Source: Phoronis australis
Taxonomy: Eukaryota > Phoronida > Phoronidae
Direction: 5' to 3'
Assembly: GCA_002633005.1 (NCBI GenBank)
Contig: NMRA01000813.1
Coordinates: 102,877-134,836 of the forward strand
DNA length: 31,960 bases
A model generated the notes under the pieces. The model was not told the DNA's origin and did no database searches. It saw only the letters and a list, made by a program, of their open reading frames with translations. Positions 1 to 13,300 of the stretch are shown here, piece by piece. The translations under genes and the position numbers were made by a program. Numbering within the stretch: position 1 is the first letter of the stretch; each line of letters opens with the position of its first letter.

Positions 1-44
1 CATCACCGAACGATGTTGATAGAAACTGATTGCTAAAAACTTAC

Positions 45-205
45 CAAGTAATGTTGTGTAGTCTCCGAATGGAACTGCATAGTCATAGACATAGAGCACA
101 CACGGGGCTTCAGCATCCACACACTTTTTGTCAGTTAGTTGACCCTGTTGACCGCAGTTGTCCACGAATATAGTAACCTTAGGTCTTTTGGGAATTTGTG
201 GCCAC
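45..205 (-). CDS. Candidate internal or first exon of an unrecognised secreted protein
   Basis: On the minus strand the donor G|GTAAGT lies at 45/44 and a CTTCTACAG acceptor precedes 205. The 161 bases read open with phase 2 in and phase 1 out: WPQIPKRPKVTIFVDNCGQQ then LTDKKCVDAEAPCVLYVYDY and AVPFGDYTTLL. Three cysteines (CG, C, PC.L) suggest an extracellular fold. There is only a faint resemblance to the C-G...C...P-C-x-L spacing of ML/NPC2-type domains, which I do not regard as an identification. Upstream, an ATG at 280-278 opens a signal-peptide-like frame that is off by one base (see findings). Confidence 0.4.
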
Positions 206-1136
206 CTGTAGAAGACTTGCACCAGGGAAATTAGCAGTAATAAGGCTTAGCGCGACGACGTATTTTGATAAAAATTCCATCTTTTACCAGTTGTTTACAT
301 GCAGACAGCCACGCATGCGCAATTCAATCACCACTAGTACAGCAGCGACACCGCGAGGAGAATTCTCCGAATAGCCCCATTGCATACTCAACAGTGGTGA
401 ACGAATCCTTGGACTCGTGTGTTGTCGGGCGTGATGTAAAACAGTCTTGCTTCAGTGTTATTTTACACTACGCAGATGCGCACGCTCTACACGTGCTGAA
501 TTCGAAACCGTGGACTCGTGCATCCGGGCTAACAGCAAGTCATGTGACTCTACGGGGAAGTGCGACCATTAAGTGGCTGATACCCCAGATACCCCTAGCT
601 TACTAAGCAAGAGTTAAAGCTACGTCAGAGGGGAGGCCTACAAAGATTACGAATTATCGTAGCGCATTACTGTAACCCTCACTTCACCAAATCTTTTTGC
701 TGTTGCGATTGAAGTTCGCACGTACGTAGATATGAAACACCTCCAAGAAATCACTTGAGGCTACGGAATTACCCCGGTGGTAGCCTATGCGACGATTTTT
801 GCCGTTAGGTCCCCAAGAATAACGATTTGGTAATACCCTTTGAAGACACTGAACAAATAAAAAGCTATCACATCATAATTTCCCCTAAAATTAGTAAGTT
901 AACTACTTATATTTGAAAATAATTAATTACTTTGAATAACAAGAATCAAATCGAAAATAATCAAATTCCTCTTAAAAGGAATCGAATTCCTAAAAGTGCG
1001 TATCACCCCACCCTTAGTACTGATTTCTTACACCTCTTGCTTGATCTACGAAATTTCCACTTCTGATGTTGGCGATGGCCGTATTACTCAAGTTATATTC
1101 TGTATCTTATTTTGATATTCCGTTGGTCAATTTCAG
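206..1136. other. Non-coding stretch upstream of repeat A
   Basis: This is the right end of an intron of the channel gene, possibly also holding the 5' end of the minus-strand gene at 45-280. A 113-codon open frame at 265-606 has no recognisable composition or splice context. Bases 850-990 are AT-rich. No S5-like segment is visible. Confidence 0.5.
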
Positions 1137-1311
1137 AAGCACACTCAGAATTAAAACACACTGCCTTCAACTCATCTGATTCTGGAAATATCAGCCACTC
1201 ACATGGCGCTACTCCGGGAAAATTTGTCGGACATGTAGTAAATCCGACCAAACCACTTTATGCCTACACGGTTGCTATTTATTGGGCCGTGGCAACTACT
1301 ACTTCTACTGG
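1137..1311 (+). CDS. CNGK: Repeat A exon 1: turret and pore helix
   Basis: The acceptor is TTTCAG at 1131-1136 and the donor GTAAGC begins at 1312. The exon enters with two bases of a codon and leaves in phase 2. It encodes a Ser/Asn/His-rich extracellular turret followed by the pore helix (IYWAVATTTSTG). The splice falls inside the first Gly codon of the GYGD filter. The turret holds N-glycosylation sequons (NSS, NIS). The preceding S5 exon must lie left of the window, because none of the sequence between 206 and 1136 reads as a channel segment. Confidence 0.85.
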
Positions 1312-4300
1312 GTAAGCTGTGTTCATTGACCGTATTCCAGTGTACATTACGTTATAACGGATACATACCATTTAAGAGTCACTGCATGAGTTGAAAGATG
1401 AGCTACTGATTGTGAGAGATGCAGCTTGTATTAATAGTTCACTAGGCTGATAAATCACCTCAATAGACCATGATGGTTTCCGCTAAAGATATCCATTTCC
1501 TAGAAAGTTGGAACCCCGCAAATTTGGGATATGTTAGGTCATGGAACCCGTTTTATCAACAACGGCGGTAATTGCTCAGACTTGTAATAACAAACGGTCT
1601 TTGAAAGGTGTCATAAAGTTCTGGAGCTAAGATCGAATTTACGTTTGTCTTCATTTTTTGCAGAAACACAGTTTCTGAGTCACAATCTTTTAAGCACTGT
1701 GATTGGTCCCAGGACCTTTGGGTCGCCTGTGCTTAGTAAACGAAGTTTCGTTCTCATGTTTTAGCTATGGCGACGTAGCAAGTGTAACAATGGCGGAAGT
1801 CTGGCTCGCGTCCTGTTTCATGTTAGCGGGAACGCTGTTCTTCTTTGGAATGATGGTCGGCGGTTTGACGTCAATTATGACTAATCTGGACAAGCAGCGA
1901 GCTAAGTTTGTGCACCATCTGAACAACGTGAAGAATATAATGGTAAGTATAGTTGAAAGGTTCACGACCCACGTGAAGGTAAATCTAGGTTGCAGCCAAT
2001 CAAAAGGAAAAGCCCTTACTTTCCATCATGCTAGTGTAGGCCTACCGTTTAATGGAATACAGCTGGTCCCCACCAGTGATCATAATGGTACATGAAAAGG
2101 TACACAAACTGCTGGTGCATTGGGTCGTGGTTTTAACATGTTCTACCTTGGCCAACGAGTGAGTGTTCTAGTTCTTGCGAGAGTCAACCAACGGAGCACC
2201 AAGGCGGAGGTTAGGGTTCTGTCTCCTGAAAAGTAAAATTTTAAGTCTCAAATGACTTGGGTAAGATATTTCGTTGTACGCTTCACACATTTTCCCCCTG
2301 TAAGACTGTTTTTGACGTCATCCAAAAATCAGAGCCCGAATTTCTAAGGATTGTCTGGAATGGGCGTAATATTCCCTCAATATAATATTTTGTCAGGACG
2401 TCATACGTGCATTTTCATTATTGTGCCTTCTACGGTGCAAACCACGGACCAGCGGATAGGTGAAAATTTTGTTTCAAAATGATTTTAAATTTAATTAAAG
2501 AACCCTGTTGCGGAAGCATGTGTTTAGCAGATTTGCATGTCAAATTGAATATCTAATAATGATAATCAAATCACGTATTTCCATTCAACAAACTTCATAT
2601 ATCCTTTTGTTTCACAATATTTTGTGCATTACTTGGTAGTCTGAAATGTCAATCAGCGACGACCTGCGATTGCTTGTGTTGGGGTATTATGAATACACGT
2701 GGCTTCGTAACAAAGGAGTGAAATACGAGCGTTTGTTTGATACCCTGCCGCTGTCCTTTCGACAAGAAATATCACTTCAGTTGAATCACAAGATCCTGGA
2801 TAAGGTAAGATATAAACTAAACGGATTCCACGATTATGCTTTCTGCGTTGTTCGTTAAACTCATCTTTGTCACATGCATCTTTGGAACGAATCATCGAAA
2901 TGTGTCGGTTTTTATAAAACACGTTCTGCTGTGAAGTTATTTTGGCCATTTTTGTGGAGATAGCCGACTGGAATTTTTGTGCAAAGCCAATTAGGACGAC
3001 TCTTCTGGAGGCAGATCACTGGCCACTTAAAAAGAGTGTTCACAAAGGCGCCCCATCAGTAATCTTGTGATTACATATTAATTAACATAACACAACTGTG
3101 CATTAATGCCAATATCCTGGCCGTTAGTGCGAACGACGTGGGCAATCATGTTCTAACTCCTATATAACATCGCTAATCCGTCTTTACATTGTAAGACACT
3201 TGATTTGGGAGCGTGACATAAGAAAGCTGATCAGTGGTGCATTTGACGAGCGACAAGACGTCCGTTCTGTCTTTTGATCGGACGGCGTGTGAACGCCGCA
3301 TTAGAAGAGACAATTGGGTCCATGGTTGCCACCCCCCCCCCTCAAATGTTTAGACATACAATTTCTATGCACTCCAAAATATTGTGGACGCATATATTCA
3401 ACATTGGCTGTTTGTGACACGAGTGGTAAAATCCGTAAACACAACGTTTACGTTATGCAAGTTCTGCGTAATGTTAACCTCACATGTTCATGCCAGTGAT
3501 CCTGCCCTTTTAATTCAAATTCGTGGATCCACCCTTGTGGGTAGATTGGTTTGTTCTGAAAAACACAGTATCACGAGAGTACCTATTTGAAACCTTTTTG
3601 GACCAAAACGAAATGTAACGAATATTTCTCATCATCATTATTTTGTTGTTACGCACAAGCAGTCATATTGTTTAACGAACCCTGTTATTTTTTACCAATA
3701 GAAGCATTTTACTCATGTTTTGTGGCAATCTTTTTAAAAAAAATGTGCATTGCAATGATGATGGAATGATTTATTTGAACACATAGTCATCAACACAAGT
3801 ACGGTAACATAAAAACAAGTGCTATTTACATTTGTCAGCAACGCACTGTTTCTCTTTTTGGAGGTATGATGTACATATTTCACGACGGAGGTGACAGGCT
3901 TACAACGGTTTGTCCAAATTCTCTCACTTAAGTCGCCTTCCCATTAGAGGCGAAATGGAAACTCCCATTAGAGGGAAAGTGAAACTCCGGTAGTTAATCT
4001 GCAAGCGAAACTTCGCTGAAAATAGTAGGATTTAAAAGCGAAGCTTTAGTACTCACCGAAATTCGCTGTATAGTGAGAACAGTCAGGTGGGGATTCGTCG
4101 AAGTTATCGGTAGAGGTCGCTGCAACGATATATTATTGTAGCGTAGCCGACGCACGTAAATAACTACAAGAAAGCATATCTGATGAAGAACAACCCTGAT
4201 CATTTTCATAAACACTCATAAGTGGCAGGAGAACAATTTTCAGTTAGCCTCGAAGCCACTACTCAATTCGTTTGAGAGAGTATGCCGAATGAACTGCGTC

Positions 4301-7300
4301 TGGTATGTTTACGATAACTTCGATGTCGCTGTCTAGTCGGAAAGGTAAGCGAAGTTTCGGTGAAGCTTCGATAAACCGAAAGCGCTTTTTGCCCTAGTTT
4401 CACGGAAGCGTCGCAACCTAACAAACTCCGCGAGTACAATACACACACTGTCTTTATACTCTACATTTAAATCCGTTTCGCAGTGCATTGCAAGTGATAT
4501 TTGAACCCAAATATTTGCAGGCTGCCATATTCTCCCACGTTGGTCCTGGCTTCCTGCGGATGATATCCATGTATATGAAACACCGGTTTTATTTACCCGG
4601 CCAGATCATATCTCAAGCTGGCGAGGTCGGACTGCAAATGTTCTACATACACAGAGGTGTGGTTGAGGTAACATCTGTAAGATTATCTAACAACACGTGA
4701 CTCCCTGCTTCTTTATTTCCCTGTGCCTTCTTCATCTAGCGTGTATTCAATGTTTGTACTCAACTGGTTAAGTGGAGCTGTGAAAAACATGACAACACGC
4801 TGAAATGGACAAACGCTGGGTAGTTCCGAAGGTGGATTGATGGCCCTCCACATCACTTTCTTTGCAATTTTTTTTACTCTCGTCTTTACCAAAGACTTAT
4901 AAGGTGCCATGTTTTCAGATTCTTGGGGAAGACGAAGAAGCTGTTGTTGCAACGCTAAAAGAAGGACGAATATTTGGGGAGGTATGAATACTAGGGCATA
5001 GAATCGATCGTTGTTTGTTGCAGCCATCATACGATATCACCATCTATTTTACCTTTTCTCCAGTCGCCAACGCCTCGGTCGCTACCTATGTTTATCCCAC
5101 TCCCGGTCGTTAGCCGGTTCTCAACCCTCCCACTGACTTCACCAGCCTCAGTCCTCAGCTACACTTCGTTTCCCACGCCCCGCGGTAGTTAAAGCGATAT
5201 TGCGACTTATCCGTTCGGCGGCGTCAAATCTTACGATAGGCCAATTTTCGAATCCATCCCCGCGCCCAAATTTCCAAAATACAACGGCACTTAATGTTTT
5301 TTTTTGTTGCAGATCAGCTTGGTTGTGAACGCTCCTCGTACCGCCACCATTCGAGCAGGCTGTCACTGCGACCTTGTGGTGTTGGAAAAACACGACTTGA
5401 TGTGCGTTCTTAAGTACTTCCCTGAAGGTATGGCATTAAATTCGAGTAATAACCTAACGGTAGGTGGAATAATCTAAAGCCTATATTTGTAAGAGCTAAG
5501 GTATTCGACTTAGTTTTGATTTATCTTTGATTTTTTAAAAAAATTTCATATTTTGTGTTTTGTTCTTTTCTGACTATATTCCGCAAAAATGTATGGGTCA
5601 CCGAATTAGTTTTTCATTAAGTCGTTTAAATAGAGGAACCTCTTGCAAAATATAAAATTTTCATAGGTTTCTGAAATGCCACCTATAAAGTTAATTAAAA
5701 ACGAATCAATTTCGTTGCACGGAGTGCGGATGTCAGCAATAACGTGCCCTTTTATCTTCTCAGTTCTCGAGCGAATCCGTGACATCGCAGACCACCGCTA
5801 CAACCGGGTTTCTAAAGCTGTCGTCAGCCAGAACCGAAAGGCGCAAAGCTCCGTTGTAGCCGTCTCCCATAGCATCCCGCAAAGGGTCTTCGAAATACTG
5901 GCAAGTACTTGACTGGTATAGTAATACAATAAATGGCGTCGCCTCCTACATTTGTAAACCCTAGGCCCATTCGAGCCATATTATAGCAATTTCCACGCGT
6001 GTTGGCATTGCTTTCGAGATTTGTCAACCCATGGACTATAGTACATGGACCGCCAACTCAGTATACTTTCAGTGTGCGAAATCCGTGCCAGAGACCGTCT
6101 GTGCTCTTCCGCACAACGTTACGTCATTATCCACGAGCGACACCTGGCCATTTCCGGCAAGTACGTCGTCTGCTAGTGCTAATCTTGGTCGGCTGTTGTC
6201 TGGTGTAGTAGCAGTTCTACCATTTTAAGATTTTGAACAGCGTTTCAATGACAAAATTATTATTTTGTTTTCGTTGTACTGGACAATAAAATAGATGCGA
6301 GAATTTCCTGTCACAATACACCAACCGGAAAATGAACCAGATAATTTAGGAGAGTGGCGTCGCCTCTAGGATAACACGGGAAATGATGTCAGAGTTGCGA
6401 ATCTGTTGTCTATAATCTATGTTCAACCATATGTTTTCAAAGGAATTTGTAATTCTTTGCATTCACTAGTAAAACAAAACATACCTGGACCCAAGGTCTA
6501 ATCTCAGACTCAGAGTTCAACTGATCACGCAGTAGGATTCGGGAACAGTTTCGAAAGTTGACTCAAAGCTTGGTATTACATATGTCAATTTTCGGATGCG
6601 GAGATTAGACTTCGGGCCCTGGATTACAAAATAATATTCCTCTGTTCTGTTCGCATTACTTTCACAAAAATCCGCTGTCCCAAATAATAAAAAATTTGCA
6701 ATAAGGGCATTTAAAAAGTCACACCAGGTAATCCCCTCTTGAGTGCCGCTTAACCTTATGTCAAATGCAAATTAGATTCATTCAATTGCAGCAGTCAATG
6801 AGGCACTCGAACGTAACGAGGATGCAAACGAAAAGTCTGTTTTGTCGACTTTTCCAAAAAAAAATTGGCTTTGTTGACAGATTCCTTAGTTTAGTAACTT
6901 CTGACTTTTGTAAACTCGACCTAACTGAATCTTGGTAGAGATGCAAACAAAAATATTGGTTAATGCGTGGCAACTCATTTACTCTGGCAAACGACGCATT
7001 CTCGGTTTTCTTGATGTCTGTCTGTTGGCATTGCATTATTTAAGTTCTTAAAACCACCATTTATCTAATTTTGACAAGTGACTACATTGTTAACATCATT
7101 GAGCCTTCGTTTATAGCACTGCATGCCACATTTGCGAATTCAATGTCCAAAAAACGAGAAAATAAAAGAAGAGCGAATTCAATTGAAAGTTTCTTAGCTC
7201 CGCGGACATGAGTGTGAAGTATGAACTTACGCGGCGTCAGTGTGTCATGTCCACCAACACGCGAAAATGAGCAGCAATGTCAGACGATCTTTCACACTAA

Positions 7301-10300
7301 CCACTTTGGAGAGTGACTAGTGCTGTGATTGGTTGTCTCAGTTTTTCGTAGTTTGTATCGACCAATCCTCGTAACTCGATGTCAGCTAATTAACATATCG
7401 TTTGACAGTGTTTGTGGGTGTTTTAATTTGAAACTGGATCGACTGGTGGGGATGATGTGAAATCGGTGATTTTTCAAAGTGCTTAAAAGGGCTTTAAAGG
7501 CTTTTTAAACGTTAAAGTAAGGTTTTAACTTTAGTATGATGGCATGGGCATTTTAAATCTTTTGTGTATTTTAATAAAATATTTGCTAATCTACACATAA
7601 TATTAATTCGATGCACATTGAATCTCACTTCTGTTCTTTGATTATTGTATCATGTAGGATGGTTGTTCACTCTTATTCAAACCAAAAACATGCTGCTGAT
7701 TTATTATCACTGTACATAATACTGATATGGTATTATCTTACTATTGTATTCATGGCTTCTGGCGATACTCTTTTGGAAAAATATCACGCAACACGACCGA
7801 ACAATGCATCACCAAAAATTTGGAAGTTTCTGCAGGTGTAGACAAAGTGACCAATTTCGACATAACGTCAGCAAACCCAAGGGTTTGATTGGGTTTTCGA
7901 ACCGGAATTTGGTGGTTTAGACCTGGATCAGGGTTCGTAACGCCGAACTCGATAGTTTTGTCCTCCGTGTACGGTTAGCTCGAATCTGGGGACAGTGCTC
8001 ACGACCGTAAGTCCGTACAAAACAGAAGCTTTAGATGCTGTTCATATTTTGTACTAAGGTGTATGTAGGACAACTCTAGACTCCAGTAGATTTTGGTGAC
8101 CTCAAGTTCTCTCATAAAAAAGTGTTGGCGCAATATCTCAAGGAGAAAGCTTTAGATTTTGTTGAGAATTTGCTACCAGAGTATAGGTGTTGAAGCTCTA
8201 GCCGTCAATGGATTTTGGTGACCATTAAGCTTGACATCAAAATCAAAACAAAGATGTACATTTTTTAAAACGGAATAGTCTTTTAAGAAAGTTTTTGGAA
8301 TTGTAAGTAAGTAAACATTATTTTTCAGATGTGTTGGAAATAAATTTTTGTAAAGATATTTGCACAGAACATTTATTACCAAATAAAATTATAACCTTGA
8401 AAATGCGTGCATCCTGAGGTGTAATTTGGTCACCCGGCGACTACTGCTTGTCTATTCTACTTCCATGGGAACACAAAACAAATGTCAATGATTGTGGTTC
8501 TCAATGTTATTCTGGTTTAAGCAGATGGGTTCTAACATATTAATCTACAGAAGTGAAATACCAATGCAGGAAATCGATATTTACAGCATGGCACTTCGGA
8601 GAGAAAGATGTCGAATACGTCGGCATTATTCCCTAACCTACGTCCTTCTTACCAGCACGAGTCAAGCTACGAATTGTCGAAGAGATTTAATCAACTGATA
8701 CATCGTCAGCACACTGTGTACTCGGACGACAACATGGAGGTCTATGACGAAGAGAAGAAGCTCTTTCGTCCAGTAGCGCGGGAGAGCATATGGCAGGTGA
8801 AGTGGTTTTAAGGTCTTCATTTTTCAAATATTTCCCCATCGCCGAACGCCTAGAAATACCTTTGTCTAATGCATATTTGGGGTGAGTTGAATGATGGTAT
8901 TTTGCATCGTTTTAGTAAAATTAAATGAAACGAGTTTCAGGTTACATCTAGTTAGTCGACAGCTATTCCCAAAATAATGCTATGACGTGAGTGACATCGT
9001 TTTTTAAGATATCAACTGAATTCAATTTGGAACAGTAAACTGAATTAGACAGAGCTTTACTTGTTGTGTACCCACATGCGCACGCACGCGCGCACGCACT
9101 TATACACGGCAGTCAGGTGGATGGATTTCACAGAAACTTAACACGGAGGTGTGCGACGACAATGCGCTGGCAATATTGGAATTTTGGGAGAATTCGACCA
9201 CTACAGCAGCCCTTTGTGGCCACTTGGGACTTGACAAGGGTTTTAGTGGTACTGTTGGAGGGAACTAGGTCATATGTAGAGAACCAATTGACGGATTTCA
9301 GTGAAACTTGACAAAGAGGTGTGTGATGGCATTGGGTAACATCAGGTGATTTTCGGGCAATTCACATCAGTGCAGGACCTTGTAGTGGCGTGTTCGATAT
9401 CTTTACGGATGTTGATGAAAATTGGCGTCATCACTAGGGCTGTGCAGGCCACGACGTTTTCATCTGTCCGCCCTTCAGGGCCAGATGGCGCTTGGCTTTT
9501 AAGCGTTTCTTGGGAGAAGAACGTTCCCGGATGATATCTGGAGAACGTATTTCACCGAAACTTGGTAAAAGGGTGTGTGACGACAATGCGCTCACACCAG
9601 TTGATTTTCGGAAGGAGGTGGGCGTTTCCAAGAGAACAAATTGACGGATTTCAATGAAACCCGACACAGAGGCATATGACGACATTGCTCCAGTTTCAGT
9701 CTATTTTCAGGCAAATTCGATTTCTACAGCAACCCTGGTGTTGTTTTGCGTGCGAATTTGACCTTTGCAGCACCACAAGTCTTTTTAGTATTTCTAAGGA
9801 AGGAGAAAGTTTCCGAGTAATATATAGAAAAGAGATCGACAGGTTTCAATGAATCTGATACAATGATATGTGACGGTAGTACGCTGGTACCAGTCGATTT
9901 CGAGCGGATTTGATTACTGCCGAACTCCCCCCCCCCCCCCNNCCCCCCCCCCCCCCCGTGGTCATTCCACGTTGGAGAGCATGGCTTCTACCTGTTTTGA
10001 GTAGATGCTAACAACTTAACAACTTCTGTGCTCGGCGTTATGTCATTTTGTGCCTATCCTTGTATCTGGCGAACCTCATGCTTGTGAAACAGACCTTTGA
10101 TTGGATGCGTAGTGATGAGACCCTTTGTGCATGTTTTATTTCTTTATTGCAAATGTTAAAGACTGTACTTTTTTAAACAATTAAATTTCATGTTATTTTT
10201 TAAAAGGTGAGGTACCAACACTTTTTGTCAATCCACAGCATTGAGGCTACCTCTTGTTGTCAAATTGTTGCTTGCTTGTACTGTACTCGAAACTGATAAA

Positions 10301-13300
10301 GCAATTTTAGAAATATACCGTTTGCGGTGCACTGTGGTCTAATTTCACTGCTTTTCGGTGAAAATGTGTCCAAGAATCTATCATGAATTTGGAGCACATT
10401 TTAGTATTTAGCATGTTGTGACGCTTGTTTCTTTTAGCCTTCTTTGTGGTAACAATTTCCAAATTTCACATTTGATGATTACCGTTTGAACTTTTTATAA
10501 CATTTTTCAATATTTTATATACAATTTTTCCATTCGAAATGCTTCAACGTCGGAAGGAAGAATCCGTGGAAGAACGTTACCTAAGAGTCGTATTAATTTT
10601 TGTTACAGCAAATCAAGGATCGTGTTTGGAATAAATTCGACTATGTGAGGAATACGCTGGTGAATCCCGAGTCTACGCTGTTCCAAGTATGGGAAACGAT
10701 CATTTTGATAACATCCGTCTACAACGGGTTTTACGTGCTGTTCTTGGGATGTTTCACGACGAATGGATTAGTTACGGTTAACGGTAAATCTTTCTGAGTA
10801 CCTCTTCAACTTTATTGCTTTTTGCTAGAGCAAATCCAGGTTCATGGTCAGATTTGGCTATGATCATGGGCGGCGCAGCACTGAAAAAACGGGAGGGGGG
10901 TTGTACGCCCCCCATGTATGACAATGGACAGACAAATTGGCGACATTTCTTATTTCAACAAGAGTGGCCGAGCAGGGGACACTGCTTCCTCCCCTAGATA
11001 GGCGCCAGCTTCGGGGATTCATCTGTCGCTGTTGTCACGCCTTGCGCACAACCCTCATTAGACACCCTAAATCTCTCTATTGTTGTCGTATAGCACCAAC
11101 ATGTCCTGTACGTTTTTGTTTATAGTTTACTCCTGGACTTGGCTCCAAGCTATCTGTGTGATCGCGGACATTTTCAACATTTTGGACATTCTGTTTCAAT
11201 TGCGTACAGCCGTCCATACGCCAAACGGTGAGAGCTTTACGCTTGATCAAGCTTTTTTTAATCGTGGTTACAGGGTTCAAACTTAGCTCAAGCTAAGAAC
11301 ACAAAATGCCCCAGGTATACCAGTTTTGCTTGGAGGCTTTGAAAAAAAAGAATTACAAAAATGCTCATACTTATTTGTTGGAATTTGTTTGTGCGACATG
11401 TGAAACCTTCCGAGTATTTGGTTTGGCTTCAACTTTTCAAGGTTAGAATCAAAAACAATGCTTGTAACGTAAAAAATCAAGTTCTAACCCTAGGCTACGC
11501 TTCGCAGTTTACGCAGGTATTTGTTTTCAATTAAAATAATCATATCGATCAAAGAATACATGAAATCGTCATTTCAGAAAACCCACAATCAACCCGCTTG
11601 CCATGTTTCTGTTGTCGTTTGTTGTTTTTTTTCTTGTTTTTTTTTTTAATACACATTTTTGCTTCCTTAGGTGTATTTGAAGACTTTGGAAGTATTAAGA
11701 AGTATTATATCCATTCGCCAAGGTTTGCTATGGACCTGCTAGGTGCCGTGCCGTTCGACTATTTCGCTGCCGGAGAACATCGACAGTGGTGGTTTGCAAT
11801 TCTTAAGCTCAACAGAGCGTTGAAACTTTACAAGGTCATTTTTGTTGATGCATTTCTGGCGTACGTTCCGTAAGCGCGAGCACCTCGCGAAAACGCGATA
11901 TTAAGCGAGACAAGTGAAGCTTCTGATCGCACTAACTTTCTCCCGTTTACTAAACTGAGCCATGGTATCACTTGTCTGTGTTTTTAGGCCTTTTCATACT
12001 AATGTCGACGTGTCGATGTTTTGGGGAGTTGCAGTCAGTATGAAAGGTTAACTTCGGGCCTGGATCGAAGTTACCAGCGGTAGTTAACTTCGCATTAATA
12101 GGTGGATTTAACAGCAGAGCGTCGACGACATGGTGCAGTAAGAACGATCAACTTCGGTCCCCATCGAAGTTATCGCCAGGGGCCACTGTTGTCATCAACT
12201 TTAAAGGGCAGTGTCGTCGCTAATATTTGTCTACATTTTGCTCGAATCATCAGCAATCGTGAATTCGCACATCTTAATATTACTTCGGTGACAACGGCGT
12301 CATCTACTGTTTACTTCGATGTCCGTTGTCACGTTTTTCCCCGCGCGTGGGTGGGCGCAGGTGGTTATCAACCGGTGCTAATAGCTACGATAGACTGAAG
12401 AATGGTCGGATTTAATCGCGTTATTAATCTCGATCCTACGTTCACAAGCCTACTCAAACAATACCTCCAACGTAATGTTTGTTCTATGCTCCAGCCAGTG
12501 CTGCGAAGCCATGACTTGTGATGAACTTCTGAGGCACGTTCAGCAACTGTTACATGTACACTCGTTGATTCAATAACCTACTGTCTCTGTGGCTGTCTTT
12601 CTATAGGCTATCGCTGTAACTGCTGATTGTCTTCACTGCAACTCAACTGTAACTCTCGCTGGTCACAACCCCGTGTTTGGGTATTTATAGTCTCATGCAA
12701 TGTCCTAGAACTTTTCACCAATTTAAGTACATTCTAGAACTTTTCGGAATCTACCCAATCATTCTCCAAACTTATACTAGGCTCTAAAATGCTCCAGATT
12801 GCATTAATCACTTACATGCTAGAATCCTCTAGAATGTTCCCCACTATTCTTTGGTAAACAAATTACATCATCACTGTCCTGACCTCAGGGGTCATGCTAA
12901 TCAATAACTATCTGCTACAGCACACACAGAACAACAGAACAACAGAACAAAATAATTAAATAAGTCCCAGTCCACTCCTGACATCCGTTAACTACCGACG
13001 CCGGTATGAAGGGTTCAGTTAAATTCGTAGTCAACGTCGAAGCTATCAAAAGTTCATATGTTAGTTGAATATTCCCCTGAATATCTCAGTATGAGAACAA
13101 AACTACAACAATACTTATAAAAACAATGTACTTCTTATCAGTCATAATGCGTTGTGCAACTGAAGCGATAGATTTAATTTGTAATCTGCGCCATGAACGC
13201 GCGTACAACGTCTTCGTGTATAGTTACAAAAAGACAACTCAGGCTGCATATCAAAAACAATTTATTTTACAGGTACCAGTATATTTTAAAGCAAAAGAAG

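Larger units (their letters stand above)
5901..8586 (+). other. CNGK: Putative GC-AG intron between repeats A and B
   Basis: The donor is GCAAGT and the acceptor ATTTACAG, phase 0, 2.7 kb. It holds an in-frame stop (5910), AATAAA (5928), a small inverted-repeat element (6484-6622), a dispersed repeat (about 7235-7490) and a possible tiny exon (7752-7835). If the GC donor is not used, this region is instead a 3' end followed by intergenic DNA. Confidence 0.5.
8797..10608 (+). other. CNGK: Intron before repeat B S1
   Basis: Phase 0 intron of 1.8 kb. It carries a degenerate tandem array (about 9118-9915), a CACGCACG-type purine-pyrimidine run (9071-9099) and a poly-C tract with unresolved bases (9927-9957). 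Confidence 0.7.
11835..13272 (+). other. CNGK: Intron between repeat B S4 and S5, repeat-derived
   Basis: Phase 0 intron of 1.4 kb, mostly occupied by the composite repeat at about 11989-13060. Confidence 0.7.

Noticed and set aside
265-606. 113-codon plus-strand open frame
   Set aside because: No domain, no hydrophobic channel segment, and no splice signals in a phase that fits the exon at 1137. Composition looks like chance.
3332-3341. C10 run as a regulatory site
   Set aside because: A plain homopolymer in an intron; no supporting context.
4488-4520. Upstream extension of the repeat A CNBD exon
   Set aside because: The AG at 4481-4482 gives the wrong phase after the preceding phase 0 exon, while the AG ending at 4520 gives the right phase.
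11835-11876. Read-through of the repeat B S4 exon to a stop at 11874
   Set aside because: Ending here would drop S5 and the pore. The GT at 11835 joins in frame to 13273 and restores the family's Y-K-V-P-V-Y-F sequence.
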